Source of the DNA: Jaapia argillacea MUCL 33604
Lineage: Eukaryota > Basidiomycota > Agaricomycetes > Jaapiales > Jaapiaceae
Length of the DNA: 64,000 nt
NCBI GenBank assembly: GCA_000697665.1
Contig: KL197732.1
Coordinates: 404,445 to 468,444, forward strand
Direction of reading: 5' to 3'
The notes under the pieces are model-generated. The model had not been told where the DNA came from and made no database searches. It saw only the letters and a list, made by a program, of their open reading frames with translations. A program made the position numbers and the translations under genes. This document shows, piece by piece, positions 23,764-34,380 of this stretch. Each line of letters starts with the position of its first letter. The stretch's first letter is position 1.

Positions 23764-25762
23764 ATGAGCGGTTCAGATCTTCCATCTCAAGTCGCGGAGA
23801 TCATCGAGGAGTGCTCCCCGTAAGATCTTCAGTCATGGCACCATGTACCTCTTGAACATGTCATGCTTGCTGGCATAGATTTCGCATTTTAGTGATTGGA
23901 ACGGTGAGGGCTCTTTCGTCGTTCGTTATGTGGCGTCTGACGACTTCGCAGACTGGAGTCGGGAAGTCGACCCTGATCAATTACACCTTCAAGGTTGAAC
24001 ATGCAGTAAGATATCCTCGTTCATTGAATGAGTGGCATCAACCTCATGTAATTTGCACCAGAATGTGTCTCATCTTGGAGCTGGTAAATCGAACATCGAC
24101 GATGAAATTACGTTTCTGGAAAATCCTTTGTTCATCCTCCACGATTCTCAAGGTCTCGAGTCTGGCGAGGTCGACAACCTGAACAAGATAAAGGATTTTG
24201 TTAAACGTCGGATGGCCGAGCGTAAGGTTAAGGACAGACTCCATGCTGTCTGGTGAGTCCTCCCCAGTGCCCGACAGCTTCTCGATAACTATTTTGCAGG
24301 CTTTGTATTGAGGTTCCCCGCGCGGGTGGGCGGTTATTCGAAACTGGGACCGAGGAGTTACTACAGCTCGCGAGGGACGAGCAGCGTGAGCCATCACTAC
24401 TGTCCACTAAACCGGTTCCATTGCTGATTTCTGGAATTGCCCCAGTTCCCATTGTTGTTGTGTTCACTAAGTTCGACATGCTTCTCCTTCAGGAGCGTAA
24501 TAAATTGAGAGGTAAACTTCCCAAGGAAGAGATAGCACCGGCTGCTGAGAAGCAAGGCGAGCGGTTTTATGAAGAGCGTTGTGTAAAGCCTCTGGCTGGT
24601 CTTGCAGGAAACACGTGTTGTGTGAAGGTTTCTTGTGCGTTTCGGCAGCCCCATCTCCCTGCTTCCGCCGTTCCAGCTAATCCTTTTCTCGCATTTCAGA
24701 TAACGATTACACTTCATTAATACACTTGGTCGAAGTCACGTCCCGCCTTGTTCTAAGCCACGGTGAGGAGGATGTGTGTGTTGTTTGGGCCATTGCTCAG
24801 CGAGTGAGTGCTGGTTTGAAACTGAAAGCCTCTGTCACGTGCGTATCCTGCATTTGGTATTTGGCTGTTCCTTTGATACTGACCAGTTTTTCGCGATCAG
24901 TGTTGGCATGAAAAGTGAGGGATATGCCACGGAGCTTGAGATCGCAAATTAATGTCCTGCTTCGTTAGGATACTGGAAGGGTGTTTCGCTGAAAGAAACA
25001 TCTTGTGAAAATGGATTCCAAGCATGCCTTGATGCCATCCATACCGACATGGTCTCTGTTTGGAACTTCAATGACCCCGTTGACGTAAGCACCCACACCC
25101 ACTCCTCCACTCCACGACCTCAGCAAAGTTCTTCGTAGTTGCTTTCCGGGAAAGAATTCAAAGATATGATTTTGCACCTTATTGAAGAATTAGGTCCGAC
25201 CAAACGAACCACCGACCCTGGGTATGCTGGTATTCATACATAGGGAACTGAGACATTCACGGATTCTTGCAGTGATGACCTGACAACCACCAATACCCTA
25301 GAACCCATTGCACAAGCCGTTCTCCTAATTGGAGACCACGTGGCATCTGCAATCTGTCCATCAATCACTTTCGTCAAATGGCTCCTCAATACATGCGACC
25401 TGACGTGCGTATTCCCTAAATTCTTGTCGTCATATTTGGCTCAATCATACCCCAGCTCTGACACGTTGAAGTGCCAAATGGCATACATCGTCGACCTCAT
25501 CGCCATCCTCGAGCGGGTTCTCCTACTCATGCTGGCTAAGCCCCCGCAATCTATTAGCTTGACAGAAATCAAAGAAGCTTTCGGTGCATATAATGGGTCC
25601 TCAATTCAGACAAATATTCACAAGGGCATTCGTCGGTACGTTGAGGAGACTGATGCGGTACACCAGCTTGATGCTGGGAACACCGAGAAGGAGACAAGTC
25701 GCTTGGTTAGAGAGTACTGCGGTGCTAGTATCCTGACAGATCTGAAGCTCAACAGAGGCTGA
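23764..25762 (+). CDS. AIG1/HSR1-like P-loop GTPase, copy 3, multi-exon
   Basis: Third and most diverged copy of the 13,153 family. Start MSGSDLPSQVAEIIEECSP at 23,764; P-loop GTTGVGKSTLI across an intron; G3 HDSQGLE; G4 VFTKFD (about 24,459-24,476); QERNKLRGKLPKEEIAPAAE; then LVEVTSRLVLSHGEEDVCVV, KDMILHLIEELGP and MAYIVDLIAILERVLLLMLA. The end is ETSRLVREYCGASILTDLKL, stopping at about 25,760. Compared with copies 1 and 2, the C-terminal third has many replacements and a different tail, which suggests an older split. The frame appears open across the introns. Confidence 0.72.
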
Positions 25763-26149
25763 TTTACGTGGTGATTGTCTGTTATTCTTCTTGAATGTAC
25801 TGTAGTCGCTGAAGCGCGAGCGTTGACTTACACGAAATCATACTTTTCATTACTCCACAGGCGACAATTCGCCTGTTCACATCTGTTGTAATGTTCAAAA
25901 GCTAAGTACAGTCAACGGGGATGAGCCAACGCGACACGAAAGAGTCGGCAACGGCTACCAGCCGAGAGAGAAAGGGTTCTTGAGACCCTCATCCTCCAGC
26001 GCTGAAATACAAGGGAGAGCAGGCAAATGGCAGCTCACCCGGAATTCGTCCTAATATTCGTAAAGCTTACCTACTCCGAGACATCTAGACAAGTCATTGA
26101 GTCCAGTGCGAAACATGATGAAACCGGTGGCGAACGAGTGGGAAAGTCC

Positions 26150-27830
26150 AACCTACGACACAGAAACGCCTAGTGCCAAATGGTAATCTGAAAGAGAGAA
26201 TCTGATTTCCGAAACAGGACTCCCGGTCGACGATTTGTTCTGAACAAAGGCTTGCCAGCGTTCACCGATGACCTCATGGTTGTCCCTAGGGGCGTCGTCC
26301 TGTCCTAATAATTGCACGGCCATCAAGAACATTTGAGACACCTGAGGCGGGCGTAAGTTGATGCTGAGGGAGTCAAAGAAGGGACATACCCATTCAACGC
26401 AGAAGGGATTCTCGTCTGGACCCAGGGGCCAGGCTATTCACAGCCGTCGTGCGGGATGATATGGGCTCGGTCGATCCCAACAACTCGACACCGATGAGAA
26501 CACTTTGTGTCTGGAACAGGGAGCATAATCTGCAAGGTACAGTCTCAACTTGAAATTCCCTCGCTCTTCCATATGGAAATCGTGTTCACGCCGCTCATCC
26601 TTACGCAGATGCAAAGCACTTTGGTGAACATTCTTGTGGGCGACAAAACTGAAGTCGTCGGAAGCGGAGGTTGGGTGAGCAGGTCACTATAAGTTCCCAA
26701 AATGTGTTCCGGATATCAACAACCACCCTACCAATCCTACAAACAAGAACGAAACAGAAACTCACATTTCCAGGCGATCTCCGATGGCTCCCAAGTCTAT
26801 CTCCCAGCTCCGTCCCCCTCGGTACATCCGTCGTTATCGTCCTCCCGACCCTTACACCCACCCCAGTAGTACCCACAGTCATCCATCCCATCCCCAACAT
26901 CATCTCTTGCTCCTCTATATCAACCTCCTTCTCCTCTCGTCCAATCCCAAACTCTCCTGAGCACCAACGTCTAACCGGTGTTCCCAAGAAACGACGTCGC
27001 TTCCTTAACTAATCATGCCCGATCCATGACATCTTGGGCGAATAGATGGAGAGCTTTGACGGGGTCGTTCAAGGTTTCACGGGGTTCCAGTAAACCCTTG
27101 ACAACGATCGAAAGCGTCCGAGTGGGAAGTGTACTTGGACGGCAATAATTGGTCCCATGTATACGCGGTATTTGGGCGGGCTACGAGGGATGTGATTGTT
27201 GACGCTTGAGGGGTTGATGTTGATGTTCTTAGGGATGAGGTATCCCAGGAGCCGACAGCTGAGAGCCGTGATGTATACGAGACGATTAAAGGGAGGAAAG
27301 AGGCGGTGCAGGGTAAAGTGCAAAAACGGAAGTTGGAAGTTTAGTCAAAAATTCCTGTCTTGGCGTTCTACAGCTCCGATAAAATCATATCAGCACAGGG
27401 ACATCACGATTGGTTGTAACCAGCCGAAACCCACCTTCGCAATTCCAACTTTACTCGCATCGGTGGGTACGATAAGACCGTTAACGGATTTTGTCGTTGT
27501 CTCGAAAGGGTAGGACACGATGGAGAAATTGATATATTCAGCGCTTACACCGCATTCGATTCTGTAGCCAACGGATAGGAAGACATTGAAACCTTCGATA
27601 CTGGTGGGGTGACCGTTGGGTTTCGTAGCCTGAGCTGGTGTCGAAACCGAGCCAGCTTGAGGCACTTCCAGGTTTGATGATGACGGTTTGGTACAGACCT
27701 GCGTTTGAGCGAGGATGTTCGCCATGGCAGTCGTATCAGCAGAGGAGGAAGCTGTTGTGGTCCGTACGCGCATGATCACACAACAAACGTCTTCCCATAC
27801 CGAGGCAGGTTGGGCTTGGATGCGTCTCGT
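26150..27830 (-). pseudogene. Collapsed SIN3 copy with large internal losses
   Basis: Pieces of SIN3 lie in the parent's order on the minus strand: N-terminus (TTAMANILAQTQV, about 27,720) joined directly to the PAH1 second half ([19 protein letters not shown]); PAH3 flanks (about 27,060-27,330); VPRGTELGDRLGSHRR (about 26,800); [18 protein letters not shown]-like residue (about 26,540-26,600); and MAVQLLGQDDAPRDNHEVIG near 26,300. PAH2 and most of the HDAC-interaction region are gone. Many frame breaks. Confidence 0.65.
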
Positions 27831-29160
27831 TGTCTTGTTCTTGTTCCATTCGATTGGATCACTAAACTGCGCATCACCGCCATCTTATACTGTACCTGCA
27901 AACCGAAGAGCCCCCAAAAGTCACACAGTAAGTTCACGAAACAAGGTCTATGGATAAGGGAAAGCATATCTCACCAGAGTACAAGAACGCTCGAAACCCT
28001 GCAATTCACCCAATCTCTCCCCGCTAAACGGTCCATTCGGACGATGTCCACCATCACGGAACAGCAGTGACCCCACCAACTGCTCCCATAACTACCATTC
28101 ATCGACTGAGAACCAAAACGTCGATGCAACTGCGCAGAGGACCAGAATGGAAGGGCGCCGGCCGTCCTAGGTGAGACGAGAAACACGTGGGCGAACAACT
28201 TGAAGATGTGCGCGTAAAGAGGCTGTATGAGGTGGGAGTGATGGTGCGACATTCAGGGTGTTCTGGCTCGGGATTGGGAGGGTAAAGAGGTCCAGGAGAG
28301 GTGCGGAGGAGGTCGGTGGTTCCCAGAGCTTCGGTCTGGCCTGAACGAGCGGAACAGATTATTGCTTGCTTGTATTTGGCTAGGTAAGTAGTTCATGCAT
28401 GGGGGGAAGAAGCGGGAGAGGTTAGTTAGAGTGTTGGAGACGCATATGGCTGAGCAGGGAAGCGAGTGGGAGGGATAGCGATGAAAAGGAAGGTGAGGGA
28501 AAGGAACACTCACATTACGATACCCCGAAGGAACTTAACCGCATATATCGCGGTACAATACCTCGATACGTTTGCACCGTCCATTTGACATTAGGACCCA
28601 CACAATTCTGACCCAAGCTTGTTGAAATACGTAGGGTGATACCCATGAATCGATGAACCTCGACTGGAATCAGACGACGATCCTGTTTGTCAGGGCGAAG
28701 ACGGTTTACTGCTTGGGTAAAGTAAGCGTACTGGGTAGTTGAGAGTGAGGTGGACTGGTGAAGGGAAGGGACGGACCTGAACAAGCCGATATCGACGAAG
28801 CCCCTTACTACAAACCACCTCCATGGTGCGATCCGTTGGACCAGGCTAAGGTAACAGGACCGTTGAGCAATACAGAAGACGTCGTGAGGTTACTGGCAAG
28901 CCGGCAAGGCTGTGTATCTGAGCGCTGAACGTGATGAACGATGAACGAGCACAACAAAGTCAGAACGAAGTCAGACAAGGAATCTCCGACAAATCCCCGG
29001 TGTCCGCCGGCCTCTTTGCCTCTTCATGTATCCTCCGTTCACCCTTGTCTCACGCCTTCAATTCATACCACCAAGTCGTACTCCACCAACACCACTGCCG
29101 ATATCTGCAAGGAAATTATGCACTGGTCTACCCCACGCTCGCCTGGATAGGCTTGAGTGT
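27831..29160. other. Unassigned region
   Basis: The first 250 bp repeat the block found upstream of the 18.2-19.0 kb SIN3 fragment. The rest has open frames on both strands (for example minus 28,515-28,784), with no domain I recognise and no convincing exon chain. Confidence 0.4.
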
Positions 29161-30180
29161 CCAACTTCCCAGCGTCTAGTTTGGCAGCAGGTCGAAACAA
29201 TGGCAACACTCTCCCCAGGTCTACCTCCGTTCCACCGTTCCCTCGCGAATTTACTCGGTCTAAAAATCCTACAACCTATCCTCTTCCTATCATATCTCGT
29301 CTATTGCAACTCGGGCCGACAAGACCAGGAGCCGTCCGACCTCTTCATCAAGTTGGCACCCGGAACGACCACCCAAACGGAATTTGCGGCTTTCTGGGGT
29401 GGGAGTTGGATCGGGACGAAGAGCAAGAACGTGTTAGGCGGAACGTACGGGTTATTTGAGTGGCATGAATAGCAGTGGGACGGCTACTTGAGTGTCAGTA
29501 CCGAAGCCAGCTGGATAGAGGAAGACCTAAGTTCTGATATACTTTTTTAGGGATACCCTTCATCTTACGAGTAGGTATCGGGGTGGAAATGGCGGCAAAC
29601 CCTTGTTCGATGGGTGGGCCACAAGTAAGCCTGTCTCACTTCGTCTATCCACTCCGATCCCTACTTTTGTTGACTCAACCAATAGATTTTCCCTCCCTTT
29701 GGGACTCTCTCGTCCTCTCCTTACGCCTCCGCACCCTTCCCCATATCTAGGCCTCTCTCATCTCACTTCCCTCCGTCGAACGCAGGCTCCGTGGATCTAT
29801 CCACGACTCATATCCCCGACGCGTCTTTGGGAAGGTGTTCATGAAAGCGCGAATCTATTACGAAGCGGACGACTGGCTCACATGTGCTGAGCCCCAGAGA
29901 GAACCTTCTGCTCTTGCGACCCAAGTCAAGTCCGGTCGAAGTATTTATATGGTTCGGTTCTGTGTCGGCTCTTTCCCAGAGGATCATGGCAATCCTCGGA
30001 TTACGGCCAGTACAGGGACGACTATGGACCCAACGGGCGATACAACTATCTGTCCCAGCGCATCGTCAAAAACCATTTAACTCGATTGCGACCTCCTCTG
30101 GCCTTCGGAACTCAATGCCACCTTGAAGGTGCCACGATCCCGACATCCAGATCACCCCGAGTTGGATACACCCGAATGTG
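29160..30180 (+). pseudogene. Unrecognised, frame-broken gene remnant
   Basis: Coding-like segments follow one another in different frames: LFIKLAPGTTTQTEFAAFWG (about 29,340), a segment reading YPSSYEYRYRGGNGGKPLFD (about 29,563), GKVFMKARIYYEADDWLTCA (about 29,835-29,890), and, in another frame, YGQYRDDYGPNGRYNYLSQR (about 30,010-30,065). Their order and biased composition suggest one degraded gene with several frameshifts. I do not recognise the family. Confidence 0.4.
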
Positions 30181-30630
30181 TATTAAGAATTTAAGAATGG
30201 GTGGGTGTTGGAGAGGTCAATGGGTATGGGAAGTGTCAGGCTTGCGAGTGTGTTGAATTGGTTATTTGGGGATCCGGAGGAGGTGGGGTTGTGAGTTTGG
30301 TGAGGATGCAGATTGCCGTCAAGTTCGAGTGGGATACGTCGTGTTTCGACTTGGCCTTGCCTTCGGGAAGCGACGAGGTGCCTCCTCCGTTGCCTTATAC
30401 CTGTCTGAAATTCGTGTAGAATGTTATACCTTGTATGGCTGAATAACTCGTCGGAAAGCCTCCCTCGAAGAACCAAAAAAAGGGCAAAATTTGGAACTCT
30501 TGTCTAGCCTGTACCATACGCAGTGATGTTTTTACATCAGTCGTTGTACAAAATGGTGAGAGATGTGCATTTATATCGACTCGGACGAAGCTTATTGTAC
30601 ACGTCGTCGCCATACCTCCGTGACCTAGCT
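30181..30630. other. No gene recognised
   Basis: Short region with overlapping open frames on both strands and no identifiable domain or repeat. Confidence 0.35.
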
Positions 30631-32524
30631 ACCAACGCTCGTCGATTGGAAGTTCTCCACTTGTAATCGTGCTACGGCACCCATAGCCATTCCCATCTCC
30701 CAAACCCTCCCGTGTTCCTTTCGAACCAACCCTTCCCCTGATATCATCCCATACCCCGATGAACACCCCATCATCTCGGTTTTCCCTGATACGTTCTTCG
30801 TTATTGTGAGCTCGAGACCTATTGAAGAGCGAATCGACAGAGAAGGTTGACGAATTCATGGAAAGTTCGCCCTGGTGTGGGAGGCCTTCCGACATTAAGG
30901 AAAGAGTGCGATCAAAAAGCGGCGTTGGGAGAGTGGACTGACTTCGGACTCAGGTGTTGAATATGGGTCCGAGGGCATAAGGTGTTGATGACGGGAACAG
31001 GGCTTGCCATGAACAGACGGATTTGTAGCCACGGCAAATTCGGCGCCGATGTTACTTGGTAAGCCGGGCTGTGTCGCGGCGTTGTCTCCTTCAGCTTAAA
31101 GGAGTCATGTCAGCGCGAGCGAACCTCTCGACAGTCCAAGAGATATAGAACCGTAGAACCGTCGAAACTCACCTTTGAAGAGCCATGTGTATTCGCCCCA
31201 ACACACACTCCCTTTCGTCCACAGACTTCAGGCCAAGACGCTTGACCGGCCTCCACGTTCATCGACATCACTTCCCACATTCTTCAATCCTCGACAGACC
31301 GATGTGTTTGGGATGATCAGCTTGTGCGATCATAGGCAAGCCAGCCAGATGCACCTGTACGCATGAATTTTGTGTCGTGATGAAAGAACGGTGGAGTCCT
31401 GATGCTGCAGGTACGAATTAACATCCATCTAGTGCCCCATCCGATATGCGAAGGTGAAGTCATGGGCTCGAGATAAGACTACTGCCGAGAGCAGGGACGA
31501 GAGGAGTTGCAGCGTCGACGACGAGCGGACCCTCATCCGATTGTGCCGTTGTCCAAAAGGTGTGGCTACGGTAGCGAGTCTGGCACCGTGAGTTTGCATG
31601 CCGTAATCGATTCCGTAGCCTACGGACAGGGAAAGTGTCGAAGCCTTGGATTAGTTGGGTGACGGCGGAACAGGGCTTGAGACTCGTTCGGTTGCGCCTG
31701 GTGTGGCAATGCTACCTATCGGATGAACGACTCGGCCGTCATTGTAAGAAAGCAGTCACAAGGAGGTCCAGACACACATTGGCGCTGTAACGTCTTCCTG
31801 TTGTCCGACATAAACAGCTTCAACCTGAACACGACGGTTACATTCGACGACTGGTCACCTCCAGCCCCTCCCTTTTTAGATTCAGATTGGGGTGCGAGTC
31901 CGCGAATGGGTTAGAGAATCGCGTAGGCGGGGTTGTTGTGGGCATCCGAACATCCATATTTGATTGAGAGGACCCTACAGGCAGAGCTATTGGATCAGGT
32001 GCGCTGTCTTTCGCAGCCCTGGACTTGTGTTGGCTCCAACTTTAAAGAGTCGGGCAGGGGTACATCTGGCTTCGTTGATCGAGGATGGGATGTTAGGTGA
32101 AAGAATTTTGGGAGTGGAGGAGAGGCAAATGACAGCTCACCGGGAACAGGTCGCAATCGGATCCGAACGTTGATACCGAGACGACTAGAGAGAGCATTGG
32201 CTCAGTCGGAGCTATGGTGAAATGTGTGGTGTGTGATGATTTGGAACGTCAAATAGCCTCACTGTAGTTGCAATCTGAGATGGTTGGAAAGTCGAAGTGG
32301 GAGAAGCCTTCAGCATAGACGAGAACCGATGGTGGAGGCCAAGGATGTGAGCCCAGAGGCAGCCACGAATGATTTGCGCGTCGACAGTGCAAAAGGAGGA
32401 GACAAACGTTTCGCTGAGATATCCCCATCGCCAATGTGGCAATGCCTAGTGCACACCCAAGCAGGCGCTCGTCGTTATCGATCGTCGAGTCATCTCTCGC
32501 AACTCTCACCAGGACCATCATCTC
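30630..32524 (-). pseudogene. SIN3-derived debris, duplicated block
   Basis: The minus strand carries scattered SIN3-like pieces: a PAH3-flank stretch near 30,650-30,780 and a PAH1 second-half stretch near 31,590-31,760. The block from about 31,000 to 32,800 is repeated in the same order at about 39,200-40,850, including the start of the GTPase that follows. No open frame survives. Confidence 0.55.
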
Positions 32525-32770
32525 ATGGACGACCGAGCCCTTCGACTCAGGTATAGCCAATTTCGTGTTCTGGTGAAGGGCAAAGCAAACGCAGGAAAGA
32601 CGACGATTCTCCAAAAGGTCTGCAACACGACAGATCAGCCAAAGATCTACAACTCCAAGGGCGAGAAGGTAAGTGCCGGATTGGACTTCAATGCGAGGAG
32701 TGATCCCTGATTGCGCATCATCTGCCTACCAGATTGACCTCTCAGCCGTTGCACCAAGCAGGGAGGTATG
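32525..32770 (+). pseudogene. Truncated 5' end of subfamily-2 GTPase
   Basis: The first two exons of a paralog of the 40,595 gene: MDDRALRLRYSQFRVLVKGK, P-loop GKANAGKTT, then TILQKVCNTTDQPKIYNSKG, a 60-nt-class intron, and IDLSAVAPSRE. After the second donor the similarity ends near 32,770 and the G3/G4 region is absent. Confidence 0.75.
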
Positions 32771-33955
32771 CAGTAGTCTGGCTTTGTGTCCCTATGCTCA
32801 GCCCTCACTCTCCCCGCGACAACGAAGAGGATGTTACTCCTTCCGACTGTGGTGTCATTGTATGGTTGATGGGGGAAGGGTTGTGTGTGGAAGTCGATGA
32901 AGTCCCAAGCATCCAACGTCACCCTTTCGTCCACGTCGTACTTTCTTGCTATAACCTCGCGTAACTCCCTGACCAGTCCATTGTATAACTATGACTTTCT
33001 ATTACTAAACATTCGCATTAAGAATATTCACATGAGGAATTGTGATGGGATGAGGTGGACTGTTCTCCACACAGGGCTTGGTATGAGGAGTCGGGGACAC
33101 TGGCGCTCGGGCGCCGCTACCGATGGAGTGGTGTGCGTCGTGAAGATCAGACTTGATGCTGTCGGAGTGAAATCTGTATTTGACAACTACGAACATCAGC
33201 GTCATCACGAGAAAAATTGGACTCGCTTGAGATTTGTCGATAAATATGTGTCCGACTCAAGCGTGTAACAGTGCGGATTCTAAAAGGGACATCCCGTATT
33301 CGACCTACTTCCAAGGATACATCCCGCCCGATCCACGAATACCCGCTGAACGACTTCATGGTCAAAGTGTCGTTCACAACTGTCCAGCATGAAGTCGAAG
33401 TGATTGTCGAGCCTTTCAGCAGTTGGCAACGAAGCGAGGGCCGCTGGCAGATTCTTGGAGAATAACAGACGAGAGTGGATGACTGTCGGAAGGAATACAT
33501 GAGGACTGTAAAATCAGTGGCGGAAACCACGTACTTCCAGACTAGAAGCGCTTCACTTGCAATCGTCGTGTGGCACCAATAGCCATTCCCATCCCAATAC
33601 TAGCGAAATCTTTTCGAACCAACCCATCTCTTTCCTCTGATATCTTCCCAGATCCCGACGAACACCATCATCTCAGTTTCCCCAGAAATATTCTTCCTTT
33701 TTGCGCGATCAAGACCCATCGCCTCCCTGATTTAAGGAGCTGTTCGACATCATGTCTTGAAGGAAAGAGTTCAATTGAGATGCGGCATGGGAGAAGACCT
33801 GTTGGCCCACTTCGGACTTTGGTGTTGAATATGGGTTCGAGGGCATAAGGTGTTGTCGACGATCGGATCGGCAAACGGATCGGCAGTTATGACACATTCG
33901 ACGCCGATATTGCTTGCTGAGCCGGGCTCTGTGGCGCCGGCCATCAGGATTCCCA
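32771..33955 (-). pseudogene. SIN3 fragments and unassigned flank
   Basis: 32,771-33,230 holds no recognised gene. 33,240-33,480 resembles the SIN3 C-terminal fragments at 16.0-16.3 kb. 33,550-33,955 resembles the SIN3 debris at about 38,880-39,240. Its continuation (the sequence that follows it in other copies) is found at about 38,560, on the far side of a 4.6-kb interruption. Confidence 0.5.
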
Positions 33956-34380
33956 CAAAACTCTGGCAGCTCTGGACCAGGGCTGTCAGAGCCCATCAGA
34001 GCCCGCCAGTGCTGTCAGTGGCCAGTCGCCAGCCAGGTCGAAAAATGCGCCAGAAGGATTTTGTTTTAAATTCTTGTACATCCTGCCAGTGCTCCAGTGT
34101 CGACAGCAGCTGTCAGATAATGAATCCAATAAATAGTGGTTTTTCTACAGACCCCAGACAAGGATGTGATTCAATGAGGCTCATCGACTACGAGATGAGT
34201 GTGAAGATGTCAATCTATAGGTGGATTAGAAACAATCTAAATATTGTACAGAAGCACAAGACAACCACTAGGCTGTGGGATCTTGACAGCCTGGTAGCGT
34301 GGACAGTGGCATTAACTAAGGATAACTCCCTCGACGAAGCATCAGCAGACGAGAGGCGAGGGGGTTTGAGGGGAGATCGG
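33956..34380. other. Compositionally distinct insert edge
   Basis: Begins with a CTGGCAG/CTGTCAG-rich stretch (33,956-34,020) that resembles the stretch at about 38,480-38,545 in direct orientation. An AT-richer part then holds a short open frame on the plus strand with no recognised domain. It may be one end of the block that interrupts the SIN3 debris. Confidence 0.4.
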
